64,000 bases of DNA, taken from Scilla litardierei (taxonomy: Eukaryota; Streptophyta; Magnoliopsida; Asparagales; Asparagaceae). Of the stretch, positions 36,334 through 50,630 are shown one piece after another. The notes beneath the pieces are model-generated. The model did not search any database, had not been told where the DNA came from, and saw only the letters and a list, made by a program, of their open reading frames with translations. A program made the position numbers and the translations under genes. How positions within the stretch are numbered: the first letter of the stretch is position 1; every line of letters starts with the position of its first letter. The stretch is taken from assembly GCA_030789695.1 (NCBI GenBank), contig CM061134.1:59279334-59343333 (forward strand), given 5' to 3'.

Positions 36334-37089
36334 CCCAAAGCAATCCCCATCGTAGTACAACTCTTATTTACTAGCAAAACAACTCCTAATCGAATTAGTA
36401 TTTTCATTATATTTCGGACTTATTTTCAATTCCTTAATTAAAAAAAGTCTCCTTCCCCGAGGCCGAATCTAATTAAAATCTTGCGGATAGAACTTATCGC
36501 GTTGCAACACGGGTTTTGTTGGATATCTTGTTTGAAAAATAAAACTTCAGTTAAACTTTTATTAATTTGTTTATTCATTTTTTATTGGTTTGCTAGCAAT
36601 TAAAATTTTCATGATTATTTACTAGTATGGTTTATGACGATGCTTATAATCTTATAAATCTAATATTATTATTTGCCAGAACTAGGTAATCTTATATAAA
36701 AGAAGGATGATCAATGTCCTCCTATTATTCTTCTCTTCACTAATTTATAAAATATCTTTAATATTGTTTCGTATCTATCTTATGTTACAACTATATTAGG
36801 TACCCGAACGGTTCAAGATCTGTCGTCATTTATGAATTATGATGTTGACGAAAAGTTAGCAGCACTCCAAAGGGATGTTATTGTTATTGTTGGTTACTTG
36901 TTTCAAACGAGATATCATAATCATTTTGGTGCTAATAGTCATGAAACTTGAAATCCTAATTCTCCGTATTTCAAGACGTATTATTATGTATTGCATCTCA
37001 AATATTTGATAAATTATTTAACATCAGATTATGCGGTAAATTGTGTAGCTATTCAAATAATGAATTTTTTCTTTCCTTAATATCAATAC
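36334..37089. other. AT-rich intergenic DNA
   Basis: It presumably includes the upstream promoter of the RING gene. No gene or clear repeat was recognised. It ends with AATAC (37085-37089), the left target duplication of Copia-1. Confidence 0.5.
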
Positions 37090-37201
37090 TGTTGTAAACG
37101 TGGTGGCTATGGAATCCATAGCCCTGTATCTATAATGGTAGGGTTACATAATGGGTGGATATCCACTAACGGGTAGGCCCACCAAAAGATCGTTTATAAC
37201 A
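37090..37201 (-). repeat. Copia-1 3' LTR
   Basis: 112 bp, TGTTGTAAACG to TTTATAACA. Left-flanked by the target duplication AATAC and followed on the plus strand by the complement of the polypurine tract (37202-37211). Confidence 0.95.
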
Positions 37202-37555
37202 CTTCCCCTTATCCATCCATTGTTGTAAGACGTGATGAACGCTTCAGGGTTCATATAGCTTATCTGATCATGTGTCTATGGATACTTCTGGATCCTTAAG
37301 TTTAAGAGTACTTGCCTCATTAAAACCTTTGCCAAGGAAAACCCAGTGGGAAAAACCAGTGGCTAAGGGAAAAGAGTACAAGTCTCTGTGACTTCCCCTG
37401 GTCGATGGATAACATCAGAGGTGGATACTTCCGGATCCAGAGTTGATGTGGCTGCCTCGTTAAAACCTTTGGCTATGGAAAACCCAGTGGGAAAAACCAG
37501 TAGCCAAGGAAAAAGAGTATAGCACAACATTAACTCCCCCTGATAAGTACAAGCT
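37202..37555 (-). other. Copia-1 3' untranslated region
   Basis: Non-coding. It contains two copies of a block starting GCCTCGTTAAAACC or GCCTCATTAAAACC followed by AAACCCAGTGGGAAAAACCAGT, at about 37312-37372 and 37451-37511. A matching block occurs in Copia-2 at 47052-47115. The purine tract is at the left edge. Confidence 0.75.
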
Positions 37556-40500
37556 TCAGGCTTGTAAATCTCTCAACTGTCTCATCCCAATTCCTAGTAC
37601 AAGTTTTCTAAAGGTGCTGCGAGGCAAAGCTTTAGTGAACAGGTCTGCCAGGTTGTCGCAAGACTGGAGCTGTTGGATGTCTATTTGGTTGTCCACTTGC
37701 TGTTCATGCGTCCAGAAGAGCTTGGGGGATATGTGCTTCGTCCTGTCACCTTTGATGTAGCCACCCCGTAGTTGAGCGATGCAGGCAGCATTGTCTTCAT
37801 ACATGGTGGTAGGTCCAAGATCTTCCGTCTTCAGGCCGGTGGTCTTGAGGATGTGGTTGATGACTGATCGGAGCTAAAAGCATTCTCTGCTAGCTTCGTG
37901 GATCGCAATGAGCTCGGAGTGGTTGGATGAGGTTGTTGTTGATGTCTGCTTCACGGATCTCCATGAGATGGCCGTCCCACCGTATGTGAACACAAAACCG
38001 GTCTGGGACTTTGCGGTATGTGGGTCGGACCTATATCCTGCATCTGCATAACCGACCAAGTCGGAGGATACACCTTTCTTGAAGTATAGTCCCATGTCCA
38101 CAGACCCTTGGAGGTAGCGCAGAAGTTGTTTAACTCCGTTCCAGTGGCGCTTTGAGGGCGCAGAACTGTATCTGGCTAGTAAGTTAACTGCGAACACTAT
38201 ATCGGGACGCGTGCAGTTTGCCAGGTATAGGAGTGCTCCAATTGCGCTTAAGTAGGGTACTTCAGGACCCAGTGTTTCCTCCCCCTCTTCCAGCGGTCGG
38301 AAGGGGTCTGTGTCAACCTCCAATGATCGAACGACCATTGGTGTGCTAAGCGGATGACATTTGTCCATAAGAAAGTTTTTCAACACTTTCTTTGTGTATG
38401 TCGATTGGTGTAACAGGATTCCTCCGCTTAAGTGTTCAATTTGTAGGCATAGGCAGAACTTCGTTTTGCCGAGGTCCTTCATCTCAAAAGTCTGTGTGAG
38501 ACTTTTGGAGATCTCATCTATCTCTTCAGGAGATCCGATGATGTTCAGGTCGTCTACGTAGACGACAATAATCACGAATCCTGTTTCCTTTGCTCTTATA
38601 AAGATGCAAGGGCAGACTTCATTTGTTGTGAATCCTTGTTGCACTAGGAATTCACTGAGTCTGTTGTACCACATTCTACCTGACTGTTTTAGACCATACA
38701 GTGATCTCTGGAGTTTGACAGAGTAGACGTCCCGAGGTCTTTCTGTCATTTTTGTCGGTAGTTTGTATCCGTCTGGGATTTTCATATAGATGTCCTTATC
38801 TATATTTCCATATAGGTATGCAGTCACAACGTCCATGAGCTGCATATCCAAACCTTCCTTTGTGGATAGGCCTATAATGAAATGGAAAGTGATCGCGTCC
38901 ATGACCGGGGAATAGGTATCGTCATAGTCTATTCCTGGTCGTTGGGAAAAGCCTTGTGCAACAAGGCGCGCTTTGTAACGCACGATCTCATTTTTCTCGT
39001 TTCTTTTTCTTACGAATACCCACTTGTATCCCACAGGTTTAACACCCTTTGGTGTTAGGACTACAGGTCCAAAAACTTTGCGCTTCGAGAGTGAGTCCAG
39101 CTCTACTCCTATTGCCTCATTCCACTTTGGCCAATTCTATCTGTGTTTACATTCTGCTAGAGAGCGTGGATCGGTTTCATCGTCGTATTCAGTGACATGA
39201 GTGGCAATAATGAGCGCGAAGTTATCATCGATAATTGTGCTTTTTTTGTCCAGTACCTCCCCAGTACGTACATAATTTAATGATATTTCTCCTATATTTT
39301 CCTCTTCAGGGGTTGTTAGGAGGGGAGAGGTAGCTGGGCTGAGCTCAGCATCCTGTGGTGGTATCGTTATTGTTGCTCCAGGATTTTTCCTCTTTCGAGG
39401 GTTCTTATCTTTGGAGCCTGGGGGTCGTCCTCTTTTTTGTTGAGGTACGGCCATTTCTGCTGCAGGTGGATTGCATCCATCTTTGGGTATGTCAATCCTA
39501 GCTGGCGTATTTGCAGCAGGGACGTGTGATCTGACAATCTTCTGGTTGTCAGTGAATTTGTCCGGTAAAATGTGGACTGTGTTTTGGATTTGAAGGATCT
39601 TCAGGATCTCTTCTTCACATTGGTTTGTACGCGGATCAAAATGGGATAGAGTCTTTATGTCCCATGTAATGGTCTTTGAAGCTTCTGGCTTCTGTGTGTT
39701 AATGCCTAGTTTCGGGAAAGTGCTTTCATCAAACTCACAATCTGCTAGACGTGCTTTAAAGGCGTCCCTGTAAGGGGTTCGAGGTATCTAATGATCGATG
39801 GTGAGTCGAAACCAACATAGATACCAAGGCGCCGTTGAGGACCCATCTTGGTTCTCTGCGGTGGTGCTATGGGGACATAGACAGCACATCCGAATATCCT
39901 CAAGTGAGAGATATCGGACGGGTTCCCATATGCAAGTTGCATCGGAGAATAAGATTGACTACCTGACGGTCGTAATCTTATCAGCGATGCAGCGTGCAGT
40001 ATGGCATGTCCCCATGCACTTACCGGCAACTGGCATTGCATCAACAATGGTCGAGCGATCCATTGTAGTCTCTTTATAAGAGATTCGGCTAACCCGTTCT
40101 GGGTGTGAACATGAGCTACAGGATGTTCAACTTCTATGCCGGTTGCTTGGCAGTAGTCTAAGAAGACTTGTGATGTGAATTCCCCAACATTGTCCAGACG
40201 CAATTTCTTGATCTGGTTGTCTGGGAAATGTGCCCATAACTTTATAATCTGTGCAAGTAGCTTTGCAAAGGCTACGTTGCGGGTGGACAGGAGGCACACA
40301 TACGACCATTTTGAAGATGCGTCGATCAGTACCATGTAGTACCGAAATGGTCCACTTGCGGGGTGAATAGGCCCGCAAATGTCTCCATGTATTCTCTCTA
40401 TGAAACTTGGAGACTCAGAGTCCACCTTCAGGGTGGATGGTCTCGTAATCAATTTCCCTTTATAACAAGGAGGACAAGGATTTGCACCCTTCCGAAGTAG

Positions 40501-41024
40501 CGTCAGGCTTTTCGGGTCAATTCCACGGGATTGGGATATGATGCGACGCATCATGTTCCTCCCAGGGTGTCATAGTCTATCGTGCCAGAGTTTGAATTCT
40601 GGTTGATTATGGCACTTCTGGTGCTCTAGTGTGTTTGTTTCCATTGCTCTGATCCTTGTGTGGTAGAGACCCGACGGGAGTCCCACAAAACGCTCGACGG
40701 TGTTTTTAGCACCGTCTTTATGAGACGTTACATCAAGGTATTCTCTGTTATGTTTGCTCACCGTTTCAAGGTGGTATCCGTTTAAGTGAATGTCTTTAAA
40801 GCTTAACAGGTTTCTATGCGAGCTAGGGGAGAGAAGTGCATCTTTTATAAGTAGTTTTGTTTTGTTGGGGAGCAGAAATTGTGCTTCCCTGATCCTTTAA
40901 TGATACCTGATGGACCGGAAATTGTATTTACGGTGCCATCGTATTTATTAATGCTTTGGAAAAAGCAGATGTCTTGGAGGATCGTGTGCGTAGAGGCAAT
41001 GTCCACTAGGCATTTAAAGTCCAT
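37556..41024 (-). pseudogene. Copia-1 pol (protease, integrase, reverse transcriptase, RNase H)
   Basis: The frame begins near ATG 41024 with a protease remnant (CLVDIAST; Copia-2 has CLVDSAS). The integrase covers 40554-39745 (HGDICGPIHPASGPFRY, LRLDNVGEFTSQ, HVHTQNGLAES). A linker rich in basic residues follows (39454-39137), then reverse transcriptase with VVYVDDLNIIG and RNase H with GYADAGYRSD (39034-37874), ending RQLRDLQA at 37556. Breaks: TGA near 40570 in place of glycine (RLGHPG in Copia-2), a one-base loss in a C run near 39767, TAG near 39137, and TAG at 37874-37876 where Copia-2 has tryptophan. It lies in the same frame as gag but is separated from it by 165 bp with five in-frame stops. 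Confidence 0.9.
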
Positions 41025-41109
41025 CTATTTTAAAAGAAAATTTCGCAGTATAAGGCACACACAGAAATTATACTACTGAAATCAATTTAATGTCTGAAAG
41101 GTACTTCAA

Positions 41110-41119
41110 CATGCTAGAG
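41110..41119. other. Acceptor-like site and inverted-repeat arm in the Copia-1 gag-pol spacer
   Basis: On the minus strand a pyrimidine tract ends in CCTTCTCTAG followed by CATG, a good 3' splice-site shape. The same CTAGCATG string occurs in the gag-pol spacers of Copia-2 (50711-50718) and Copia-3 (57081-57088). The plus-strand CATGCTAGAG here is the reverse complement of CTCTAGCATG at 42156-42165, on the other side of gag. Confidence 0.5.
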
Positions 41120-41189
41120 AAGGAAAAACAAGGAGATAAATAGTTTCTAAAAAATGAAAGCTACAATGCATAGAAAATGGATAATGTCC

Positions 41190-42149
41190 TCAGTCGAGCA
41201 TGTCATCGTTTGAGAAGTCCTCAGCGATGAACCTGATTGGTGCCAGGTCTTCTTGAACCACCAGGTTTGTCTCAGCTTGCTTCTGGCTCGCTTTGTACAA
41301 GTCCTGCAGGTGGCGTGGAGTCCGACAATTCCTGGACCAGTGTCCAGTCATGCCACACCTGTGGCACTTATCTTCCCAGTCCTTTCTGGGGGCAGATGTC
41401 TGGTCGTCGTCCTTTCTTTTCCACACATTATTCTTCTTCCTCCCCTCATTGTTGCTTCTGGGAGGGGGTCCTCTAGCCTGCTTCTTCATTGCTTTGCCCT
41501 TCTGGGGTTTGCCTTTGAAGTTGCTCTTCTTCTTCTGGGAGGAGCTGTGATGCGCTTCAGGCGCTGGAGCAGTGCCAGTAGGGCGTGAGTTATGGGTGGC
41601 CAGAAGAAGGTCACGATTCTGCTCTGCCATCAAAAGGTATGAGAGAAGCTCTGAGTATTTTGTGAACTTGCGTTCACGATACTGTTGCATTAGTATAACA
41701 TCCTTCTCGTGGAAGGATGTATACGTCTTCTCTAACATGCGCTCCTCCGTCACCTTTTCACCACACAACTTCAGGCGTGAGGTGATGCTAAAGAGTGCCG
41801 AGTTGTACTCGGCAATAGACTTAAAGTCTTGGAGACGGAGGTTTTCCCATTCATATTGCGCCCGAGGAAGTATAACATCTCTTTGATGTTTATACCTATC
41901 CTCGAGGGCGGTCCATAACTCATACGAGTCTTCCACCGTGAGGTACTCGGCCTTCAGGGTTCGATCGATATGGCGTCTGATATATATAATTGCTTTCGCT
42001 TTATCTATATCAGAAACCTTATCGCCTACAGCGATGTCGTGGCTCAATCCCTGTGCTCGCAGATGTAATTTTATGTCCAACTGCCAGCTTAAGTAGTTCT
42101 TGCCTGAAGCATCCAAAACGTCGAAATCGACGCTCGCAATTTTGGCCAT
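41190..42149 (-). CDS. gag: Copia-1 gag
   Basis: An intact 319-residue protein from ATG 42149 (MAKIASVDF). The N-terminus has the plant Copia gag signature (LDASGKNYLSWQLDIKLHL). The middle is the UBN2-type capsid region (YELWTALEDRY, RLQDFKSIAEYNSALFSI, SFHEKDVILMQQYRE). A basic linker follows, then one zinc knuckle CHRCGMTGHWSRNC at residues 262-275. The C-terminus is acidic (NDDMLD). By family it forms the cytoplasmic particle that packages element RNA. It ends in its own stop rather than running into pol, as do the gag genes of Copia-2 and Copia-3. No break is visible, so it may still be translatable even though pol is dead. Confidence 0.92.
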   Translation of the reverse strand: MAKIASVDFDVLDASGKNYLSWQLDIKLHLRAQGLSHDIAVGDKVSDIDKAKAIIYIRRHIDRTLKAEYLTVEDSYELWTALEDRYKHQRDVILPRAQYEWENLRLQDFKSIAEYNSALFSITSRLKLCGEKVTEERMLEKTYTSFHEKDVILMQQYRERKFTKYSELLSYLLMAEQNRDLLLATHNSRPTGTAPAPEAHHSSSQKKKSNFKGKPQKGKAMKKQARGPPPRSNNEGRKKNNVWKRKDDDQTSAPRKDWEDKCHRCGMTGHWSRNCRTPRHLQDLYKASQKQAETNLVVQEDLAPIRFIAEDFSNDDMLD

Positions 42150-43049
42150 TTATCACTCTAGCATGTAAAAAGATAGGCAATAATTAGATATTTTCGCAGA
42201 AAAATAAATAATTAAGCACATCAGACACAGATATTTGCTGCGTGGATCGGCTAATCACCATATTAATTACAGTCCATTACAGTCCCAAAAAGAAATGAAA
42301 GTACAACTCGGGAACCCCCGTGGGGCCCCTATTCTTCTGGAATAGTCCTTCATCTCCTTGAGGCGTCCGCCGGTCTTGTGATGTTACAAAATTATCCTCA
42401 CTACAAATTTCTCTTAAAAGAAAAAAATGCGGGAAAATAAAATGGTGATCCCTAGCCGATCCAAAACCACAGCAAATATTGACATTTATAGCAGGCAGAT
42501 AAAATGCAGCAGGCATTTAATCATCACAGGCAGTTTATTCATTACAGGAAATTTAGTCATCACATGCAGTTTATAAAGGAAAATGAAATCTTACGTTTAA
42601 AAATTATTGGACCACTAGGCAACGTCATACACCGTTAGCTTAGTTGACTAACGGCAGAGCGGTCGCATGATCTTCTTAATTTTTAAACGTTTAGAAAAAT
42701 CATATAATCCGAATAAAAAGCGATGAATAAAATCACATGTAATTTTGTCCAGATTTTGACGACAAGAAATCGCAATTAAATCTGAAAAAGTTTTGAAAAT
42801 CGAAAAATTTTCGGGGTCAAACCCTAATTAGGTGTTTTGGTCGCGCGGATTGCCGCTTCAGGCGGCTAGGGTTTCTGGACATGAGCGCGCACTGGGGGGG
42901 GGGGGGGGGGGGGGCGATACGAGCGGATGCCGGGGGGTTGGGGGCCCGCCGCTGCAGGCGGCGGGGGGGGGGGGGGGGGGGGGGCACTGCAGGCGGCGGC
43001 GGGGCCGCCCGCCGTTGCTGGCGGCGGGTCGAGCCCGCCGTCGCAGCGG

Positions 43050-43083
<34 letters not shown>

Positions 43084-43466
43084 GCCGCCGCTTCAGGTGG
43101 CGGGCGGGGGTTTGGCGCGAGATTTGGGGGGGGGGGGGATTCGCGTTCTGGCGAGAAGATCCCCTAGGGTTTGATGGTTTTGGGGATAAAAATCCAATTT
43201 TTAGTAGAAAAAAGTGTTTTTTGATCTCCAAAAATCGTTTTTTATTGTAAAAGGTTGATTTTTAACAATAAAAACAATAGAATCTTGAGCGATTGATCCA
43301 AGAAATTGGATCTCTACATATGCGCATATGGAATATTTAGATCTAGGGAGAAAGTTACCTCTAAATCCTACCCGCCGGATCTAGCGACGTTCGGTGAAGG
43401 AAGCCCGTTCGCGTCGCGTCCGTCCGTCGGCAGGGGTTCGGCTCAGCTTCGAGCGTGCTGATAACG
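42150..43466 (-). other. Copia-1 leader with GC-rich palindromic segment and splice-like sites
   Basis: In element orientation this runs from the LTR through CGTTATCAGCACG (possible primer site; tRNA not identified), then a donor-like site TAGAGGTAAC (intron GT at 43358-43357), a GC-rich part (43150-42835) with G runs of up to about 30 on the plus strand and CTGCAGGCGGCGG inverted motifs, and an acceptor-like CATGCTAG at 42158 just before the gag start. It contains no protein: the Gly-rich and Pro-rich frames here are by-products of G runs. Confidence 0.65.
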
Positions 43467-43578
43467 TGTTGTAAATGTGGTGGCTATGGAATCCATAGCC
43501 CTGTATTTATAATGGTAGGGTTACATAATGGGTGGATACCCACTAACAAGTAGGCCCACCAAAAGCCCGTTTATAACA
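43467..43578 (-). repeat. Copia-1 5' LTR
   Basis: 112 bp, with a TATA box on the minus strand (TATAAATACAG, about 43501-43511). Right-flanked by AATAC (43579-43583). Confidence 0.95.
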
Positions 43579-43698
43579 AATACATGTTTATTAAACCGTA
43601 TTCCTTATATTGTTTAGACCAATAAGTGATGCATATAAAGACAGATTTTTATTAATTTATTTTAAAAAAATTGTGTAGTTTATTAAACAATTTAATTT

Positions 43699-44155
43699 TG
43701 TTATGAACGTGCTTTTGTAGACCCAAGTAAGCACATGTAGGGATATGGTATCCACCCAATTGTAACATTTCTACTATAAATACAGGGCTACGGGTTCAGT
43801 AGCCGTCACATTTCCAACACGTTATCATCACGATTCTCTAATTGTTTTTTCCATAGATCTGTTCGTTGCAAAAGCAAGAAGAAGACGGTAGATCCATCAC
43901 GGGCGCGCTTCATCCTCCACGCGTAGGCTTCATCAACTGTTGCTAGATCTAGGGGACAGATCAAGAGTTAATAAATCAAAACTCGATCTAAACCCATTTT
44001 CTTCAAGAATACGTTTAGATCTGCTATTTTATGGACCAAAAATCAATGTTTTAACGATAAAAATCAAAATTTTATGATAAAAACGTTGATTTCAATGATA
44101 AAAATTGTTTTTACAATAAAAATCACATTTTTATTTGATAAAGTAAGATTTTTAG
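43699..44155 (+). mobile_element. Copia LTR plus leader fragment, plus strand
   Basis: An LTR of 121 bp (43699-43819, TGTTATGAACG to TTTCCAACA), related to the Copia-1 LTR in the opposite orientation, with TATAAATA at 43775-43782. It is followed by CGTTATCATCACG and about 330 bp of leader. The rest of the element is missing; the downstream boundary near 44155 is approximate. The intervening 43584-43698 is plain AT-rich DNA. Confidence 0.78.
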
Positions 44156-44586
44156 ATGGGTACTTACGCACGCATCAGTTTTCGGGGAGATCCCGGCCCT
44201 ATGGCCAGTCAGCACCCCCCCTCCGTGTCGGAGCCCCCAGCGGGAGGTAGGGGTGGTAATTTTCGGCTCGGCCCAATATCCTGGCACGGACCCGGCACGA
44301 TAAGACCGTGCCTGAGCCGCCGATTTGGCCCGAAATTCTTATCGAGCCAGCCCGACCCGGCCCGCTTATCGTGTCAAATCCGGACCGCGCTATCTGGCCT
44401 ATTGGACAGCCCGGCCCGGCCCAAAAATGACAATTAACAAAAACACCATGAAATTGAGCAAGGCCACTGGCAACCACTACCAATTAATATGCAGCAGCAG
44501 CAGCTAAACTGCATGCAACTGCAACATCCAAGTTGATGGATATTTAGATTGATAAAAATTAATTACTTGTTGGATGAAAATGAACT

Positions 44587-46664
<2,078 letters not shown>

Positions 46665-46981
46665 TATGAACCTTGATGCATGTGTAGATGAAAAAGGCCA
46701 TGTGTCGTCAACATAAATCTGTAAGATTACTTTTGAAACGTTATTCAACATTTGATTTTTTGTTGGATGAAAATGAACTCGATATATATATATATATATA
46801 TAATTTCATTGCTAAGAATGAATAACCATGGCTAAGAGCCATGGTGCTCTATTTATTTATCTCATAGTGGGGAGGCCAAAAGCCTCTAGTAGACCAAAGG
46901 TCCCCATTACCCTAAGTAATGGGGGACCTAATGAATGGGTAATGAAGGAGGGGAGGCCAAAGGCCTCCCTCATTCATAACA

Positions 46982-47162
46982 CTCCCCCTTACACATTCAT
47001 CACTTCGGTCTCAGCTACTGAGGCAAGGGGTGGATACTTCTGGATCCAGAGTAAGTGTGTTTGCCTCGTTAAAACCTTAGCTGTGGAAAACCCAGTGGGA
47101 AAACCCAACAGCTTAAGGAAAAAGAGTGCAACCCACAGGTTACCCCCTGATCCGTACAAGCT
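46982..47162 (-). other. Copia-2 3' untranslated region and polypurine tract
   Basis: Non-coding and related to Copia-1 37202-37555, sharing GCCTCGTTAAAACC and AAACCCAGTGGGAAAA. The purine tract lies at 46982-46990. Confidence 0.75.
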
Positions 47163-50100
47163 TCAGGCTTGCAGGTTTTTCAACTGTCGCATACCAATGT
47201 TCTTTACAAGCTTTACAAAAATACATTTAGGCAATGCCTTAGTAAAAAGATCAGCTAAGTTGTTGCATGACTGGATCTGTCGAACTTCAATCTGCTTGTC
47301 GTTCTTCTGCTCGTGCGTCCAGAAAAACTTGGGAGAAATGTGCTTTGTCCTGTCGCCTTTGATGTAGCACTTCTGAAGCTGAGCAATGCATGCGACGTTG
47401 TCTTCGAATAGGGTAGTAGGCTCCAGATCACCGGTCTTCAGGCCAGTGGATTGGAGGATGTGTTGGACGACGGAGCGTAGCCAAAAACATTCTCTGCTCG
47501 CTTCATGGATCGCGATGAGCTCTGCATGGTTGGAAGATGTAGCAGTAGTGGTTTGTTTTACCGATCTCCAGGAGATATCAGTTCCTTCGTAGGTAAAGAC
47601 AAAACCAGTCTGTGATTTTGCCGTATGCGGATCTGAAAGATAGCCTGCATCGGCATAACCAAGTAACTGGGAGGAGGCACCTCTCTGGTAGTAAAGTCCA
47701 AGGTCTACGGAACCCTGGATCGCAGAAGATGCTTTACTCCATTCCAGTGGCGCTTTGTAGGCGCTGCACTGTGTCTGGCTAGGAGATTGACTGCAAACGC
47801 TATATCGGGACGCATACAGTTAGCCAGATAGAGAAGTGCACCAATGGCACTTAGGTAGGGTACTTCTAGACCCAGTATCTCCTCCCCCTCTTCCAGAGGC
47901 CGGAAGGGGTCCTTTTGTACGTCTAATGATCTCACGACCATAGGGGTACATAAAGGATGACATTTATCCATTTGGAACTTATTTAAAAGCTTCCTGGTAT
48001 AATTGGATTGATGTAGAAGGATTCCACCTCGCAGGTGTTCAATCTGCAAGCTAAGGCAATAATTCGTTCTGCCTAGGTCTTTCATTTCAAAAGCGTGCTT
48101 TAGCCTTGCAGATATCTCATTAATCTCTGTTGGAGAGCCTATGAGATTTAAGTCATCAACGTAAACTGCTATGATGACGAATCCTTTTCCCATTCTTTTG
48201 ATAAAGATGCACGGGCAGACTTCGTTATTAGTGAATCCTTGCTATGCAAGGAAATCACTTAGTCTGTTATACCACATTTTGCCTGACTGTTTTAGTCCAT
48301 ACAAGGATCTATGTAGTCTAACAGAGAATACGTCCCGAGGTATCTCTTTCATCTCTGTGGGTAAGTTAAACCCATCGGGTAGTTTCATATAGATCTTTTT
48401 ATCTAAATCGCCATAAAGATATGCAGTCACAACGTCCATGAGCTGCATTTCTAGGCTTGCCAGAGATGATAGGCTTATTAAGAATTTGAATGTATTAGCG
48501 TTCATTACCGGGGAGTATGTATCTTTATAATCGATACCCGGTCTTTGGGAAAAACCCTTTGCTACAAGACGCGCCTTGTAGCTGACGATCAAATTTTCTT
48601 CATTTCTTTTTCTAATGAAAACCCACTTATATCCCACAGGTCTAACACCTACTGGTGTTTGGACTACAGGTCCAAAGACTTTGCGTTTCGAGAGTGAGTC
48701 CAGCTCTACTCTTATCGCCTCGTCCCACTTTGGCCAATCATCTCTGCGTTTACAATCCGCTAGAGAAAGTGGTTCGACGTCATCGTCGTATTCAGCGACG
48801 TAAACGACAATAGTGAATGCAAAATCATCGACGACGACTGTGCTATGTCGGTCCAGTACCTCCCCAGTACGTACAAAGTTTAATGATGTTTCTCCTAATG
48901 TTTCCTCTGCGGGGGAAATTAGGAGGGGAGAGGTAGCTGTCCTGAGCTCAGTATCCTGTGGAGGGATAATCTTATTTTCACCAGGAATCTTCCTCTTTCG
49001 AGGAACTTTATCTTTTGAACCTAGTGGCCGTCCTCTTTTCAATTGAGGTACAGCTATTTCTGCTGATGGTGGTTTGCATCCATTTATAGGGATGTCAATC
49101 CTAGCTGGAGTGTTAGCATCAGGGACGTGTGAACGGACAATCTTCTGGCTGTCCGTGAATGTATCCGGCAATTGGTGTACTGTATTCTGGATGTGAAGGA
49201 TCTTCAGGATCGCATCTTCACACAGATTTGTACGCGGATCATAAAGGGACAAAGACTTATTTTCCCAATTAATGGTCTCCGAAGCTTCAGGCTTCTCGGA
49301 ATGTGTGCCTAGCTTTGGAAAAGTTTTCTCATCGAATTCACAATCAGCAATACGTGCTTTAAATGAGTCCCCCGTTAGGGGTTCTAGGTATCTAATAATC
49401 GAGGGTGAATCAAATCCAATATAGATTCCTAGACGACGTTGAGGACCCATTTTGGTCCTCTGAGGTGGTGCTATTGGGACATAGACCACACAGCCAAATA
49501 TTCTCAAATGAGATATATCTGGCGTTGAGCCGTATGCTAGTTGCATCGGGGATAATGTATGGCCTCCAGAGGGGGCGTATCCTGATAAGAGATGCGGCAT
49601 GCAGAATAGCATGCCCCCAAGCGTCCACCGGCAATTGGGATTGCATAAGCAATGGACGTGCAATCCATTGGAGTCTCTTTATAAGAGACTTTGCTAATCC
49701 ATTCTGGGTGTGAACATGAGCTACTGGATGTTCAACTTCTATACCAGTTGCCTGGCAATAGTCTTCGAAGACTTGAGATGTGAATTCGACCGCATTATCA
49801 AGACGTAGTTTCTTGATATGGTTATCGGGGAAATGAGCACGTAACCTAATTATATGTGCCAATAGCTTTGGAAAAGCTAGGTTACGGGTGGACAAGAGGC
49901 ACACATAAGACCATTTTGTGGATGCATCTATTAGTACCATGAAGTACCGAAATGGGCCACTTGCGGGGTGAATAGGCCCGCAAATGTCACCATGTATCCT
50001 CTCAAGGAAGCCAGGAGACTCTAAACCCACTTTTAGGGGCGATGGTCTCGTTATTAGTTTCCCCTTGAAACAAGGGGGACAAGGAAATTCACCTTTCTGA

Positions 50101-50630
50101 AGAATCTTCTGGTTCTTCAAATCATGTCCGCGGGATTCAGATAAGATGTGTCGCATCAGAATGGATCCAGGGTGACCAAGTCTGTTATGCCATAGTTGAA
50201 ATGGTGGCATTGGCTGGCACGTCTGGTGCTCAGTCATATTGGCTTCGACTGGTTGAATGTATGTTTGGTAGAGACCCGACGTGAGTCCCTTAAATATTTC
50301 GCAGATGGTCTTCTGGCCATCTTTACGAAGAGTGACATACATGTATTCAACCTTATTTTCATCTCTAGTTTCTAAGTGATATCCGTTTAAACGGATGTCC
50401 TTGAAGCTTATGAGATTTCTATTTGATCTTGGAGAAAATAGTGCATTTTTTATTTTTATTCTTGTATTATTTGGGAGCAATAATATTGCGTCACCAGATC
50501 CTTCGATTATTTTGGACAGTCCTGAAATTGTAATGACAGGACCGTCATATTTACTTATGCTATTGAAATAGCATTCATCGCGAAGGATAGTGTGCATCGA
50601 GGCACTGTCCACTAGGCACTCATACTTCAT
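47163..50630 (-). pseudogene. Copia-2 pol
   Basis: From ATG 50630 (MKYECLVDSASMHTIL; protease site D-S-A) through integrase (CPPCFKGKLITRPS, HGDICGPIHPASGPFRYF, LRLDNAVEFTSQ) to about 49560, where a frameshift after SLIRIRP moves the frame. The second frame (to 48242) holds the integrase end, the basic linker and the reverse-transcriptase start (VKGFSQRPGIDY-type block, LYGLKQSGKMWY). TAG at 48242 replaces glutamine (FLVQQGF in Copia-1). The third frame has VYVDDLNLIG. A small deletion near 47720 (after KHLLR) shifts the RNase H, which reads GYADAGYLSD, ECFWLRSV, KHISPKFFWTH and RQLKNLQA, with its stop at 47163-47165. It keeps residues lost in Copia-1, so the two copies decayed independently. 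Confidence 0.9.

Larger units (their letters stand above)
37090..43578 (-). mobile_element. Copia-1: complete Ty1/copia element with short LTRs
   Basis: 6489 bp between 112-bp LTRs and flanked by the 5-bp target duplication AATAC (37085-37089 and 43579-43583). Ends are TGTTGTAA...TATAACA. A purine tract AAGGGGAAG abuts the left LTR and CGTTATCAGCACG follows the right LTR. Gag is intact; pol carries several disabling changes. The LTRs differ at about 7 of 112 positions, so the insertion is fairly old. Confidence 0.95.

Noticed and set aside
36485..36530. CGCGTTGCAACACGGG considered as a Helitron 3' hairpin
   Set aside because: No CTRR terminus at the right distance and no matching 5' end.
42832..43250. 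Gly-rich and Pro-rich open frames on both strands
   Set aside because: They arise from G runs and GGC repeats in the Copia-1 leader; composition only, no conserved domain.
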